This document shows positions 48,610 through 59,600 of a stretch of DNA of 64,000 nt, piece by piece (position 1 is the first letter of the stretch; each line of letters begins with the position of its first letter). The stretch comes from Volvariella volvacea V23 (taxonomy: Eukaryota > Basidiomycota > Agaricomycetes > Agaricales > Pluteaceae), in contig KB722757.1 in assembly GCA_000349905.1 (NCBI GenBank), positions 73,988-137,987 on the forward strand, in the 5' to 3' direction. Under the pieces are notes generated by a model that was given only the letters and a program-made list of their open reading frames with translations, did no database searches and had not been told where the DNA came from. The position numbers and the translations under genes were made by a program.

Positions 48610-49792
48610 TCAAGCATACTGACCACCAGTCGAGGGCTCAGGTGGTGCTTGGATCCAGGAGGAGTCCCTCATACCGCCAATAGAGCGTCCTGGCCTGTGC
48701 CCCATGGCCAAGGCATGACGATCAGACAAGGAGTACGCAGGGGGAGGAGTCATCCGCCAAGCGTCACGGTTGACAGCGGGGACAGCCAACGTGTCTCGCG
48801 ACTCTTGGCGGACCTTGGAATCGGAAGACGACAACGACCTTATATCCTGAGGGTTGTACTCGTCAAAAGTCGTGATAATCGACAGGGTAGGCCTGACTCT
48901 AGCGCGTTGCGGGGGCAACAGGTAGATGGGGCGGTGAGGACGCGGATCATAGCAGTGGGCGAAGGGATGGTTGATTCGTTGTTGTTGTGGCATCAAAGTG
49001 GTAGGAGAATCGGTGGTCGTCTGGCATGTTTCGCGCGAGATGTCAATATAGATGGAGGGAGCCCTTGTGGTGGAAGCACCATAGCCGTCACCGTCGGACG
49101 ATTTTCCAGAGATCCAGGCAGTAAGGTCAACACGATCTTGACGGGCTCTGAGCTGGTGCTTTTGTCGCCGTTGCTTATACAGGATAATACGGTAGATGGC
49201 AACTACGTAGCGAACAGGTCAGTGTGTGCTCAGAATTATAAACGAAAACATATTGACTCACTTCCAATACAAATTACTCCTAAAACAAGGAAAAATATGG
49301 CGAGGGCTACAGCTGTATTTCGTGCAGGCATAGACGATGTGGCCTGCTCATCGCCAGAGGTGGCCGCTGGGAGCCCGCTGTAGCTTTCCACCTCTCGAGC
49401 ACTATTAGCGCGAGAAATAGCTGTGACGGCATCATCAACAAAAATGGCGCGCTCGAGAAGCCGTAAAGAAGGCATTTCGATACTTGCTAACAATTTCAGG
49501 AATGCCTGCTGGTCGTAGTCTAAGGAACACAGATAAGTGAGTATAACACAAGTTGGAAAAAAAATTATGAATGAAAAGTGGCAGTTCGAAAAAGAGGTGA
49601 ACTCCCGAGGATGAGCGTATACCACAACCCTCCAACTGTTCCGGTTTAATATTCAACGGAATGGCGTTAGCCGAGCATCGAGTAGCCACAGGGGCAGAAA
49701 GGCGTTAGAAAACTCGAGGAGTACAAGGCACTACAAAAGCGGAATAAGGGGGTAGTTATACGGGTGGTGAAGTACATTACCTTCAGGGTCAT
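48610..49792 (-). CDS. single-pass membrane protein of unknown function
   Basis: The main exons read FLKLLASIEMPSLRLLER and then a Ser/Ala-rich stretch. The membrane helix is TAVALAIFFLVLGVICIG, continuing across an intron to IAIYRIILYKQRRQKHQLRA, a strongly basic stop-transfer end. The cytoplasmic tail is Pro/Ser/Arg-rich (IYIDISRE, LSIITTFDEYNPQDIR) and ends GGQYA at 48610. The N-terminus is unsure: the frame extends upstream without an ATG. A first exon ATGACCCTGAAG at 49781-49792, with a gtaatg donor and an acceptor near 49643, joins in phase. The topology and basic tail resemble the SH3 protein 2 kb away, but no SH3 domain is present. Confidence 0.55.
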
Positions 49793-51640
49793 TGATCAAG
49801 CACGCCGGGAACTAATTGAGGTTCAAACTCCACGTCGGAACGGGTGCAATTAAGTCACGTAGTCATTCGTGTAGTAAGCCAAGAGGGAAAACGATGGAGG
49901 CAGAAAAGATAGAGAGAATAAGAGTAAATTGAAGGGATGGCGCGTCCTTTGACTGTTTTGCCCCGCCGCGTTTATCGGATAATCTGGATTCCTTTGAATA
50001 CCATGTGGTGTGTCGGTGTGATATTAAGTGACGGTTGACCCGTGGCCTGGAGCATCGAAGATACGTTCGTGGGTCCACTACGCTAAGATGAGAGAAAACC
50101 CTCAGGGCGCTAGTTCGCGAAAGTACAAACACCCCGCCCACAATGCGTCAAATGCGGAAATAGGGTGCCAATACCAACTAGCCAATATGAGTTAGATATG
50201 AAATCAGGAAGATTTTACTGTGGGCGTACTGCTGACGATAAAGCGTGTTAGACGGGGCTGATCGTTTTTGGGCAAAAGCTGTAACCCCGGATAGTCCACT
50301 CAGACAATGCAGTCGGCGAAGTCCGTTCGTATGATAGTGTCAAATTTCCAAAGTCCTGTTGAGTAACGCCTATTTCAGTGTAGCATAGTTAGTGCCATGT
50401 AGACCAATGACAAGACAGCAGTATTCACACTAGCAGGGCACTTGCGGTCCGTAAACACGCATATACCTGGGTTGGCGATGTCGAGAGATCAGCACCTTTT
50501 GATTGCCTGTCATCGAGCAGCAAGCCACCCCACCAATAGCATGTCATAAGTCCCTAACAACGGACAGGAACGTGTAAGAAATGTGGAAACAGTCCTCCTG
50601 TGCACCGACACCCGCTCCATGGTGCCGTAACCTGCTTTGCATTGTTCATGGAGTACAGATTTGATTCTGCGTGGTTGAGGGGGAAGGGCTGGATCGGAGG
50701 TGAAGGTGCTCATTTCCATGCGGATAGTGGCTGCACACCTCCACAACCCCTTCTAAGCACTGAGGCCATTGTTACATACAGAGTAATCAATGAGTCCAAC
50801 AGGCAACTGGCCGCGCAAACCCTTACCTGGGCTACACACCTCCAAAAACGTTCTTACGCGCCAGATCTACACGAGGCTCGCCAAACCACTCCTGCTGGGT
50901 TCGTTTGTTCTACGGGTTAGTCAAGATGACCGAATATCTGGGCGTCAATTTGAAATGCGCCACAGCAGGAGCAACATTGGCGAGGGCAACATGGCCTAAC
51001 AGCCTTTTTAGATGTTCGACGATCTTATTTCCAACGGTAGTTTCCGAATAACGGCAAAGAGCGGCGACCCTGCATTCCTCCATTAAGTTCAATGGTACGT
51101 CTGTGGGTCCATCCTCAACGCGATTGACGATGTGATTGACAGCAAATCGCATGGGAGACTAATTTCTAGTCATTGTGAGCAAATCTAGAAACATGAATGA
51201 GCCGAAACGTATCCTCAGCAGGAGATAGCATGGGCGTTAACGGGGGTATCATAATAAATAGGCAACAAAGCAATAACTAACACAGGGAAACTGGTACTTG
51301 TACGTTGAAGTGGAGATAAAGGAGCGTGGTGTACAAGTACAACATTTTACGGGCAGTCCTGTTCTACGGATGGCCAAGGGGGAAATGTCAAACTGATAGT
51401 AGCACAGGGAGGATTACATATATTAACGGACAAGCTGTAAGGGGCATACACGCTACGCCGTAGCCAGAGTACGAAAGGAATCAAAATCCTGGGTTCACAA
51501 GAAAAGCGCGTTTAAAAGGGGAAGATTACCTACACCAATTGGGCAGCGCCGGGCGGAACTAGGCTTAACCAGATCTCCTACCTCACATCCACATCCAATT
51601 TTCCGGCGCAGTGGTGCTGCATACACCTATCGTACCGTGA
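49793..51640. other. gene-poor stretch, 1.85 kb
   Basis: It holds the 5' flank of the 49.8-kb gene and the 3' flank of the SH3 gene. A minus-strand frame at 50910-51152 (starting MRFAVNHIVNRVEDGP) has even codon composition but no recognised domain or neighbours in phase. I do not call it a gene. Confidence 0.35.
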
Positions 51641-51648
51641 TCGATAAT

Positions 51649-53358
51649 TCAAGCCCTTTTCTCTCCAATACAGAATTTAGGACAGACTCCCCGTCTAACT
51701 CCGTCCATGGCATTCTCCGAGCCAACAGGAGCTTGCTCACTGACGAGTCTTTCAACCAAGCACCACCCATCCTCGAATTCGCTCAACAACCTGACGGTTT
51801 CGCCGACTTTGACTGCCATCTCGTCTTCCAGACTGGGCGTGAACGTCGTTATGACTGACACAAGCCTTGGAAAGTCCTCGTTGGAGACGTTGGCCGACGG
51901 ATTTCTCGAGTCAAAATTCACGACAGGAGGGTTCGTGCCCAGCAAAAGCGGCGCTGGAGTAGCAGTTGTAGCCGAAACTCTAGTAGCGGTAGCCAAAACT
52001 CCAGGGAGGGATACATTCGAGATCCCCGACAAGTCCGAACCCCGCGAACTTGTTGAGATGGCTCTTGCCAAATTGGACGAAGGCCCATTTAACCTTAATC
52101 TGGCCAGGTGCTGTTGTTTTTGAAAAGTGGGTGAACCGGCGAACCCGGGATCGCGAACGGCGAATGACTCTGATCGTGCTGGACTGGGGTGTGGGGCATC
52201 CTGAAGATCGTAGGTTATCGTGATCGCGTCGGAAGTATCATTGACTGAGGATATGGAAAATCTCGATTTGGGCTCAGAGATACCGGTGCTAGGTGTTGTG
52301 GCGGTAGATGCGACGGGCGTGGCCGATGATTGGCGTTGAGGCGGGATGGGCGGTAACTTGAGAGGTGGTGGGATGGTTTTTGGTTTCAGAGGTGAACGCG
52401 CTCGCCTTGGTTTCATCTTGGTTTCAGGTTCGGTACCAGTAGTTGATTCGGTAATGAACGAAATCCTATCATTGGAACCTGGGGTGGGGTCGTAGGAAAG
52501 CCTGATAATTTGCTTGGTGGTGGGCGCAGATTGAGGAGGAGAGGATGAACCTGGGGCAGTAGGAGAGGGTAACGGGCGCACGGATGCTCTTGTCCATGTC
52601 CTATCCCCACTGGTACTGAAGTATGCAGGCGGAGGTGAAGTAGGTCCTCTGGATGCTTCTATTGCCGTGTTCTCGGATCCACCTTGGGCGCTTGAACTTG
52701 ATCCCTTATCATTGTCATCCGCAGCTCGCGCTGATGCCGTACCCTTGAAAGTTTCAACTGATCCCGTTGCGAGTCTCTCCATAGGCACGCCAGAGTATAC
52801 GGAAGAGGCAACACTTGTGTCGCGGTGATGACGATTCTCTTGACTTGCACGATAATCCCTTGTCCTGGGCTTCGACCGGCTCTCGGGGTCCTCAGGAAAA
52901 GAGGACTTGTGGCCGTGCTTTCGTAATGGTTCTAATTTAGGTCCAGAACAGAGGGTTGAGGAGCTGAGGGAGAAGGTCGGGGAAGTTGGTGCATTAGGGA
53001 AGGCACCAGAAGAAATGTCTACATGAATTCGCGTGGGAGCGCGAAAAGGATTTGGGGGTGTTCTTTCAGTGGCGTTAGAGTCAGAAGCGGAGCCGTTCTT
53101 CTCCACTCCTCTGAGATTGACAAGGGAGTCGGAGGATGCTTTCTGTCGTGTTAGCTTTCTGTACACCCTCACGCGCCAGAAAACAACACCTGTCACGATG
53201 GTGGGTTGTTGGCATGTTAGAATGGTGGTCGAGAGGGCATGCTCACCTCCTATAATAATCAAACCAAGGATAGCCACTACGCTGGACAATGCAATTGTTG
53301 TTTGGGAAGGAGGCGCGGATGCTGCAGAGTTCTCAGATGAGCGCCTCGTGATAGGCAT
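51649..53358 (-). CDS. single-pass membrane protein with C-terminal SH3 domain
   Basis: The frame starting MPITRRSSENS leads into a membrane helix (TIALSSVVAILGLIIIGG, continued after an intron by VVFWRVRVYRKL). A disordered Ser/Pro/Thr-rich region of about 400 residues follows. The C-terminal SH3 domain reads VITTFTPSLEDEMAVKVGE, VRLLSEFEDGWCLVER and GVCPKFCI (usual ALYDY-type motif modified to TTFTP). The architecture, membrane helix then long linker then SH3, recalls Fus1-like fungal membrane proteins, which is only an analogy. A possible first exon at about 53583-53682 (MASPQSIIKLRAAPILRF) could be spliced in front of it with an intron of about 150 nt; I could not fix the phase. Bases 53359-53391 carry an extra upstream in-frame ATG. 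Confidence 0.72.
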   Translation of the reverse strand: MPITRRSSENSAASAPPSQTTIALSSVVAILGLIIIGGEHALSTTILTCQQPTIVTGVVFWRVRVYRKLTRQKASSDSLVNLRGVEKNGSASDSNATERTPPNPFRAPTRIHVDISSGAFPNAPTSPTFSLSSSTLCSGPKLEPLRKHGHKSSFPEDPESRSKPRTRDYRASQENRHHRDTSVASSVYSGVPMERLATGSVETFKGTASARAADDNDKGSSSSAQGGSENTAIEASRGPTSPPPAYFSTSGDRTWTRASVRPLPSPTAPGSSSPPQSAPTTKQIIRLSYDPTPGSNDRISFITESTTGTEPETKMKPRRARSPLKPKTIPPPLKLPPIPPQRQSSATPVASTATTPSTGISEPKSRFSISSVNDTSDAITITYDLQDAPHPSPARSESFAVRDPGFAGSPTFQKQQHLARLRLNGPSSNLARAISTSSRGSDLSGISNVSLPGVLATATRVSATTATPAPLLLGTNPPVVNFDSRNPSANVSNEDFPRLVSVITTFTPSLEDEMAVKVGETVRLLSEFEDGWCLVERLVSEQAPVGSENAMDGVRRGVCPKFCIGEKRA

Positions 53359-53682
53359 CGTTCGTGAGTTGTGGATGGGTATATACGGCATGGTAAATCC
53401 ACAGCTAATGTGGGCGGCTGTGTCGAGTAATTAAAGGAGTGTGGTCTGATAAAGGAATGGAAGGGGGCACAACAAAAGGCCCAGCGCTCGAGATAAGTTC
53501 GAGCAGTGCAAGTGATGGAGGACACAGGTGAGAAGGAGAAACGGGAAACAAAGTCGAGGGGTGGAATTGAAATATCTACCACAAACCTGCTCTCGGAACC
53601 TGCAGAATCCATCAGGAAGGTAAACGGCAAATCTCAGGATTGGGGCGGCACGAAGTTTGATGATAGATTGAGGTGATGCCAT

Positions 53683-54531
53683 GATCCCTGATATGGCTCA
53701 AAATGCGGAAGCCAATAGGGACCTGGCTAGATGCACAATCTTGGTATTGATTCTCAAGGATTCCACCCCTTCATGCCCGAGAAATCACCAATGCCCTGGT
53801 AGAAAATTTTTGAGCCGGCCTTTTCTTCCTGGGATGGGCATTCAGGAGACCAATGGGTATCTCAGGGATGAGCGACGATAGGATATCCAGGAGGATGTGT
53901 CAAAATTTGCAGCCCCGTCCATTGCCGGATGCACTGCATGTAACTCTTTCAGGCTTATACTGTACATATAATAAATAGAGTGTTCACGCAGCGCCGGAAC
54001 ACATCCTCTGCACTAAGACCAGCTCTATCATCCACGAGTTAGCTTCAAGTGCAGAGTTAGCCACTTACAACTTGGCCAGAACCGCATCCCGCAACTTCCT
54101 ACCAACTGTTCCCATCGGTGTAGTGCATTGCATAACAGTGTCTTGTCATATAGCCCAGACTAATCATGCTAGCGTGCCCGCTGGTCCCCGCCACTGCAGT
54201 CCGCAATCCCGCGTACCCAGTTACGTTGACGAGGACCAGAGGAAGTTTAGTCTGGGAATGCGACTGGATTACACATGGGCATGGATGAGGATGCGAGGAC
54301 GTCGTGAGTGCAACGCCTGAAGCTCAAAATTCAATATTCAACCTTGGCAAGAGCTATTGACTAATGCGGACGAGGCGGGGAAATTGAATTTCCAGCTGAA
54401 TTTCCCACCAAGATGACATCAACTCCACCTACCCACACCGCCTCGCAGACATCGACACTGCTCTTAACTCTGCTCCTCACTTCTTAGACTCGAGCGAAAG
54501 CAACCCCGAGCGTTGGTTAGCCAGCGATCCC
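53683..54531. other. divergent intergenic region
   Basis: Promoter region of the SH3 protein (minus) and the 54.5-kb gene (plus). No supported frame. Confidence 0.35.
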
Positions 54532-56003
54532 ATGTCCACATCGACTTCGCATTCACGAACAACATCTGGCTCCCAGAAGCTCTCAGAACAACTCGTCCAA
54601 GATGGATTTCACAGCTATCTCAAGTCCTCTCTCACTCAAGCAAAGCTCGAGAAGCTGCTGGACGCAGACATGCTGAGTAGTGCAGAATCGGATTTAATGA
54701 TTACAGGTGTGTAATCATCTCCCTGGATAACGAGACAAGTTCCTAAGTTTTACGTGATGTAGGACCCGCACTTTGTCTCTACTTCGCAGCCCTCAGGAGC
54801 ACGACCGAACCCCCTTCGGTCCCTCTTCCTCGTACCGTTAAAGGAGATCCCTCACACCCTAATGCACCCCTCGACCTGTCATATGACAATTGTCCTCCTG
54901 CATTTGTCTCCTTTCTGCGTGTCTGGGCAGGCTGCGTCCCAAGGATTCAGTCACTTCCCCCAGAACAGCAACATGACTTGGCACGGATTATATGTGGTTT
55001 ATCTCCAATCTCCGAGTCTTGTCCACTGGAAATCAACGGCATTGCGGCCGAAATACGTGCTGTAGCCATTGAAATCAGCCAGAGGAGGAGTTTCCAGGAC
55101 AGATATGCCGCTGCGCTACAGGCTGCGCTGGATGCCGGTTTGCCCTCCCATAAGCGGGCTACATTTATGCCACCACCCTTATATGATTCCGTTATCTCCC
55201 CTAATAGCACCCCTCGAACCTCATTGGATACAACTACCGACGCTGGAAGTGCAGTATCACCCACCGATCGGGCTGCCTCACCTCCACCTCCGCGACTGCC
55301 GCCCCGACCCTCTAGTACAAGCCTGCAATCTCCATCCTCCGCGATACCTTCCTCTTCTTCATCTGAATCTCCCGCCATGACCTTCATTCGCGAAACGCTT
55401 TACGCCGCATTACTGGACGCAATAACTTCTACACCCTCCATGGTCCCACTCTTCAAGACAAATCCTCCCAAGGCATATTTCTCTGCCACGTCTTTAGCTA
55501 TTCTCCAAGTTGCAACGACCTGCGTTATCAACTTGCAGGACGACGGGTCAGATGTCGATGATGAAGGGAACGAGTCATGGGTCGTTCGTGGCGTTGGGGG
55601 TCAGATATTCACGGCCCCAGAATGCCCCGCAGAACTCCAGCCGTTTATGAAAGAGTTGATATCCCTCGGCAGGCAGGCAAAGAAGATTGAAGAAGAGGAT
55701 ACCGAAGAAGCCATACGACGCTTGCAAGCCGGAGAGGATGTCCCCGTCCCCAGGCTCGATCGGGCTAAGATTATACTCGAGGAAGGGATTGGAGGAGCCT
55801 TGAATAGCAGAACAAGCTCCATAGATGATTCCGACTCCCGATCCACGAACGAGAGATCGGAAAGGCGGAGAACTCGAAGTTTGGAAGGTAGAGCGGTGAC
55901 CATCTCCAACAGGGTCAACGCTTTAAGCCTTGGATTGACGGGGCTAAGAGCCTTCAGAGAGCGACAGGGCGACGTGTTCAAGGCGCTCACTGGAATCTCA
56001 TAA
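54532..56003 (+). CDS. conserved-looking protein of unknown function
   Basis: Exon 1 (MSTSTSHSRTTSGSQKL ... SAESDLMIT) ends in ACAG|gtgtgt at about 54712. The acceptor at about 54763 gives GPALCLYFAALRSTTEPP in phase, and the frame then runs to the stop at 56001-56003. The protein has a helical N-terminus (LVQDGFHSYLKSSLTQAK) and a helical middle (SFLRVWAGCVPRIQ, CPLEINGIAAEIRAVAIE). A proline/serine-rich linker follows. The C-terminal helices include FIRETLYAALLDAI, FSATSLAILQVATTCVI and ELQPFMKELISLGRQAKKIEE. I recognise no domain; two-part helical folding separated by a disordered linker is all I can state. About 470 residues. Confidence 0.6.
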
Positions 56004-56689
56004 CCATTTGTATCGTTTACCATTGTGGAACAGATTTGTATTACCGTATAGACAATTCCACTAGTATCCTCCAATGTTTTTGTAGCTTCAAGTCCGGTGC
56101 TAGTTACTCCTATGTATATCGATTATATATGATTGTATGCCCTGCGGCAGCAATAATGTACCAATAAACTTCTTAGACCTAAAGGAGTGGCACGTCTTAA
56201 CGAGAGAACAGAGAGGAACTGCGAATCGACCTGTGCCATATAACAAAAGCGCCCCAAAATTTGAATGCAGATAGCAAAAGAAAATGTCCTTGAATTTTGG
56301 AATAAGGTAGATATCGTCAATTGTCGTTTAGAAATTCACTCGAAGTAACTACTTGAGAAGTATGAAAGGTGCGTGCTCTGTACTGAATGCTCTATGTACT
56401 GTGTGGAGACGTCGTCGTGTAGGTGCATGTAACGTAGCTGTCAATGGGGGGATATCGATATGCTCATGTGTATATGTAGTAGAGGTCAACAGGTATGGTG
56501 TGATCCGGAACCCAGGTATCAAATCAAAGCAGCAAAAAGATGCGAAAGCAATATCATACAGCGAAAAAGAGAAAAAGGATGCAAGCAGAATAATGGTATA
56601 TTCGATAAAAAAACTAAAGTCATCTCCCAAGCGACGTTGGTGTAACAAGAAAACGTTCTTTTGCTGCAGCAAAGCAGAGAGATTTGGTA
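56004..56689. other. intergenic between convergent genes
   Basis: Shared 3' flank with A-rich stretches. Frames here are short and overlap on both strands without splice support. Confidence 0.4.
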
Positions 56690-59600
56690 TCAAACCAAAT
56701 CAATGAGCTGATTGGAAACAGCTCTGTAAAGCGATCTTGCTCCTTCATTAACGATGTATTCTCCCAGCGCTTGATTAATGATGGATTCTACTGATTCTGG
56801 GGAGAGTTCACTTAAAGATTCGCCAGCGAGATTGTATAGAGCTTCTGAGCAGATCGCGCGCTTTTCTTCAGTCGTGAAAGGCACAAATGGTAGGACGGTT
56901 GTGACCCGCGAAAGGATGGAGGCCTTTGATAGTGGAGTGAATTAGATAGATTGAACTCCATAGAACGAAAGGTAGCTTACCCCAAGTCTCTCAGAGACCC
57001 TCGGCCTCAAACTTTCCATCAACGATACATACTCCTCCCTGAGCATCATTTCGTCCTGATTCTTCCGCGCTTCGTGGTGTTGGAATACCAAGTCATGCCC
57101 AATGTTAGAGGTTCCCAACCAAATGACGTTGCGAACATCAACATGTCGGCTATTTGCTTCAAATGCGCATCTACCAAGTTCCCATGGCATCAACAATGAC
57201 CAGAGGTATTTTTCGTCCTCGGTTTTTTCGATTTCCTATATGCAGGAGGTGCTGTCAGCTCTTGAGTCAGTTTACAACCATTATGGAGACTCACGTCCAG
57301 CACAACAACACATCTCTTTCCTTCATTGTTGATAAGGAATTCGGCCAACGTACACGTGGTAGGCGTCTGTAACACTATGTCAGCGTTAATCCCAGGTGTA
57401 AAGGCCGCGCATACCTCGTATGGACTCATGGAATACGACTTCCATAAGTCAAGAGTAGAACGAAGTGTTGTCATGTTCACGGTGTGAGTCGGAACGTCCA
57501 ATAACGCGCCAACTATAAGAGACAGTAGTGGTCACAACACTGATATTTGTTATAGTAAGCGCATATACACACATTTACGGGCAAGCAAGCTTTTCCCGTG
57601 TCCACTAGGGCCTATAGAATGACAAATTAGCAACGAAAGCGGGTGATTTATCGTCAATATGCTCGTACCGCATAGGAGCACAACTATCGGTGTCGCCGAG
57701 AGTTGTCTTGAATGTATGCTCAACACCCGGAACAACTGCTCCAGTGCTCTATCCTGACCAATCAACTCGTATCGAACTTTTGTCAGCGGACGGAAGAAGG
57801 ATCGATATATTAGTGCTGAAGTACGTCGTGTATGGGGGGCGTCAGCTCTTGCAACGTAATACCTAGTAGAGATAATACGTTAATTGGCTAGTCATAGCCC
57901 GAAGATGAGCGGAACTTACTTGGTAGCGGGATCTATAATATCCAGCGCTGACAAATGATTGTTCCCCGCTGAAGCATTCGTTTTACCATGCGAAGACGCA
58001 ACCGAAGATTTTCCATCCTCAAGCCCAGCCCCAGCTTGTGAAAGTCGTTTCTGCTGCTGCTGTTCCAACTTCTTCATCACGCTCGGATCTGCACCATGCG
58101 CTAAAAGCGTCTTCACAATCTCCATCTTCTTCGTCAATTTGTCATTCGTCAGAGCAAATTCCAGAGCGCTTTGTGGTCCGACGTTGTCGTTCGGTCCTGC
58201 TTCTCCGCTCTCCAAGACTTTTTTAACCTGTTCCACGTCGTCGCTGGCGATCGCGAACATTAATGTCGGTTTTGGAGTTGCGATAGCGTGAACGGATTCC
58301 CGAGGACGACTCATAGAGGACGAGCGGGAGACAGGAGCGCTTTGAGGGATTGGAACAATAGAACGACGGAGGCTCTGAACCGTACGAGAGCGCCGAAGAC
58401 TATTTTGTGTCGAGGTGCTGGAGCGCCGCGAGCTAGGAAGGAACTCATATATGTGAGATTGACTTTCGGGCGCACTCCTTGGAGGAATGTCGTTTTCGTC
58501 CCGTCCCACGGCTAGAGCCTCTCGTGGCCCAGAAACATGGCTGGAGGAACGATGGGCCTCAGTCACTTCCTGTTGGAGAGGTGAGGACGTGCGCCAGGAT
58601 GTTCGACGAGTTAACGGAGCACTTCGGGGTTCGTCGAATGAGGATAGATGGGGGAAGTGGGAGCTTGAGGATAGTGGTGAGAGCGAGTCGTTGCTGTGGA
58701 CTTGTGGTCGGGGTTGTTCGGGTATTAGTGATAAGCGAGAAGACGAAAGCTACAAATGGCAAGAAATTCAAACACTAGATGATGTATTCAGAGTTGATAC
58801 TTACCAAGGGATTACTTGATAAAGAATGACTAGAAGATACACTGGAAGTTGATAACATAGATGCACGGACTCCTGAGAATCATAAGTATAAGCCATAGCC
58901 TCAAAATAGACCTAACCTACCTGGAGAATGATTGCGTGGTGAACGACGAGATGTGGATGCAGATGGTGGCGTTGCGGAAGTTATAAGTGCAGACTAGGTG
59001 AGCACAAAAATGAATACAAAGTCCACATTCTAGAGGGTCTAATGCGCTTACCAATCTCAGAGGTTTGAGAGGGCGACCGGAAGAGTTGGTTGGGGAGACT
59101 ATGGCGTCCAGAACAGAATCAATGGCAGGGCCAGCTTTGGATTCGGTTGGAGATGACACAGCTGAAGGAGGTGCAGAACCACCAGTTCTCGACATCCTAC
59201 TAGTCATCAATGACGAACCTCTTGCCTTTCCCTATTCGACCAAAGACCAAAGCACACAAACAAGTATGAGAGACATTCTAATTCCCGAAAGACGAGTGAC
59301 ATACCAGAGAAATCGAGCGTCGAAAACCAAAAGGCACTTTCGTTGAAACCTGAACCTCCTGGCCACCTGACAAGGGACTATGACTACCACTGCTTGACCT
59401 TTGGCGATGCTGAAACTCTGAGCTAGAAAACAGCGGCGATCCTCTACTTCTCGATACAGATCCGATGGATGATAATGACGGCGAACGTAATGAACTCGGT
59501 GAATTAAGCGCGCCAGGTGTCATATTCAACGCTGAACGTCTCCGGCTTTCACGTCGACTTAAGGCGGAGGGTGGTGGTGTGTGCGTCCGCTCGGGGATTA

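Noticed and set aside
48313..49383. Plus-strand open frame of 356 codons
   Set aside because: Its translation is antisense to the spliced membrane-protein gene, which has in-phase exons, a clean helix and basic stop-transfer. The plus frame has no recognisable pattern.
50910..51152. Minus-strand frame of 80 codons with an ATG
   Set aside because: Isolated, no recognisable domain and no neighbouring exons; kept only as a remark.
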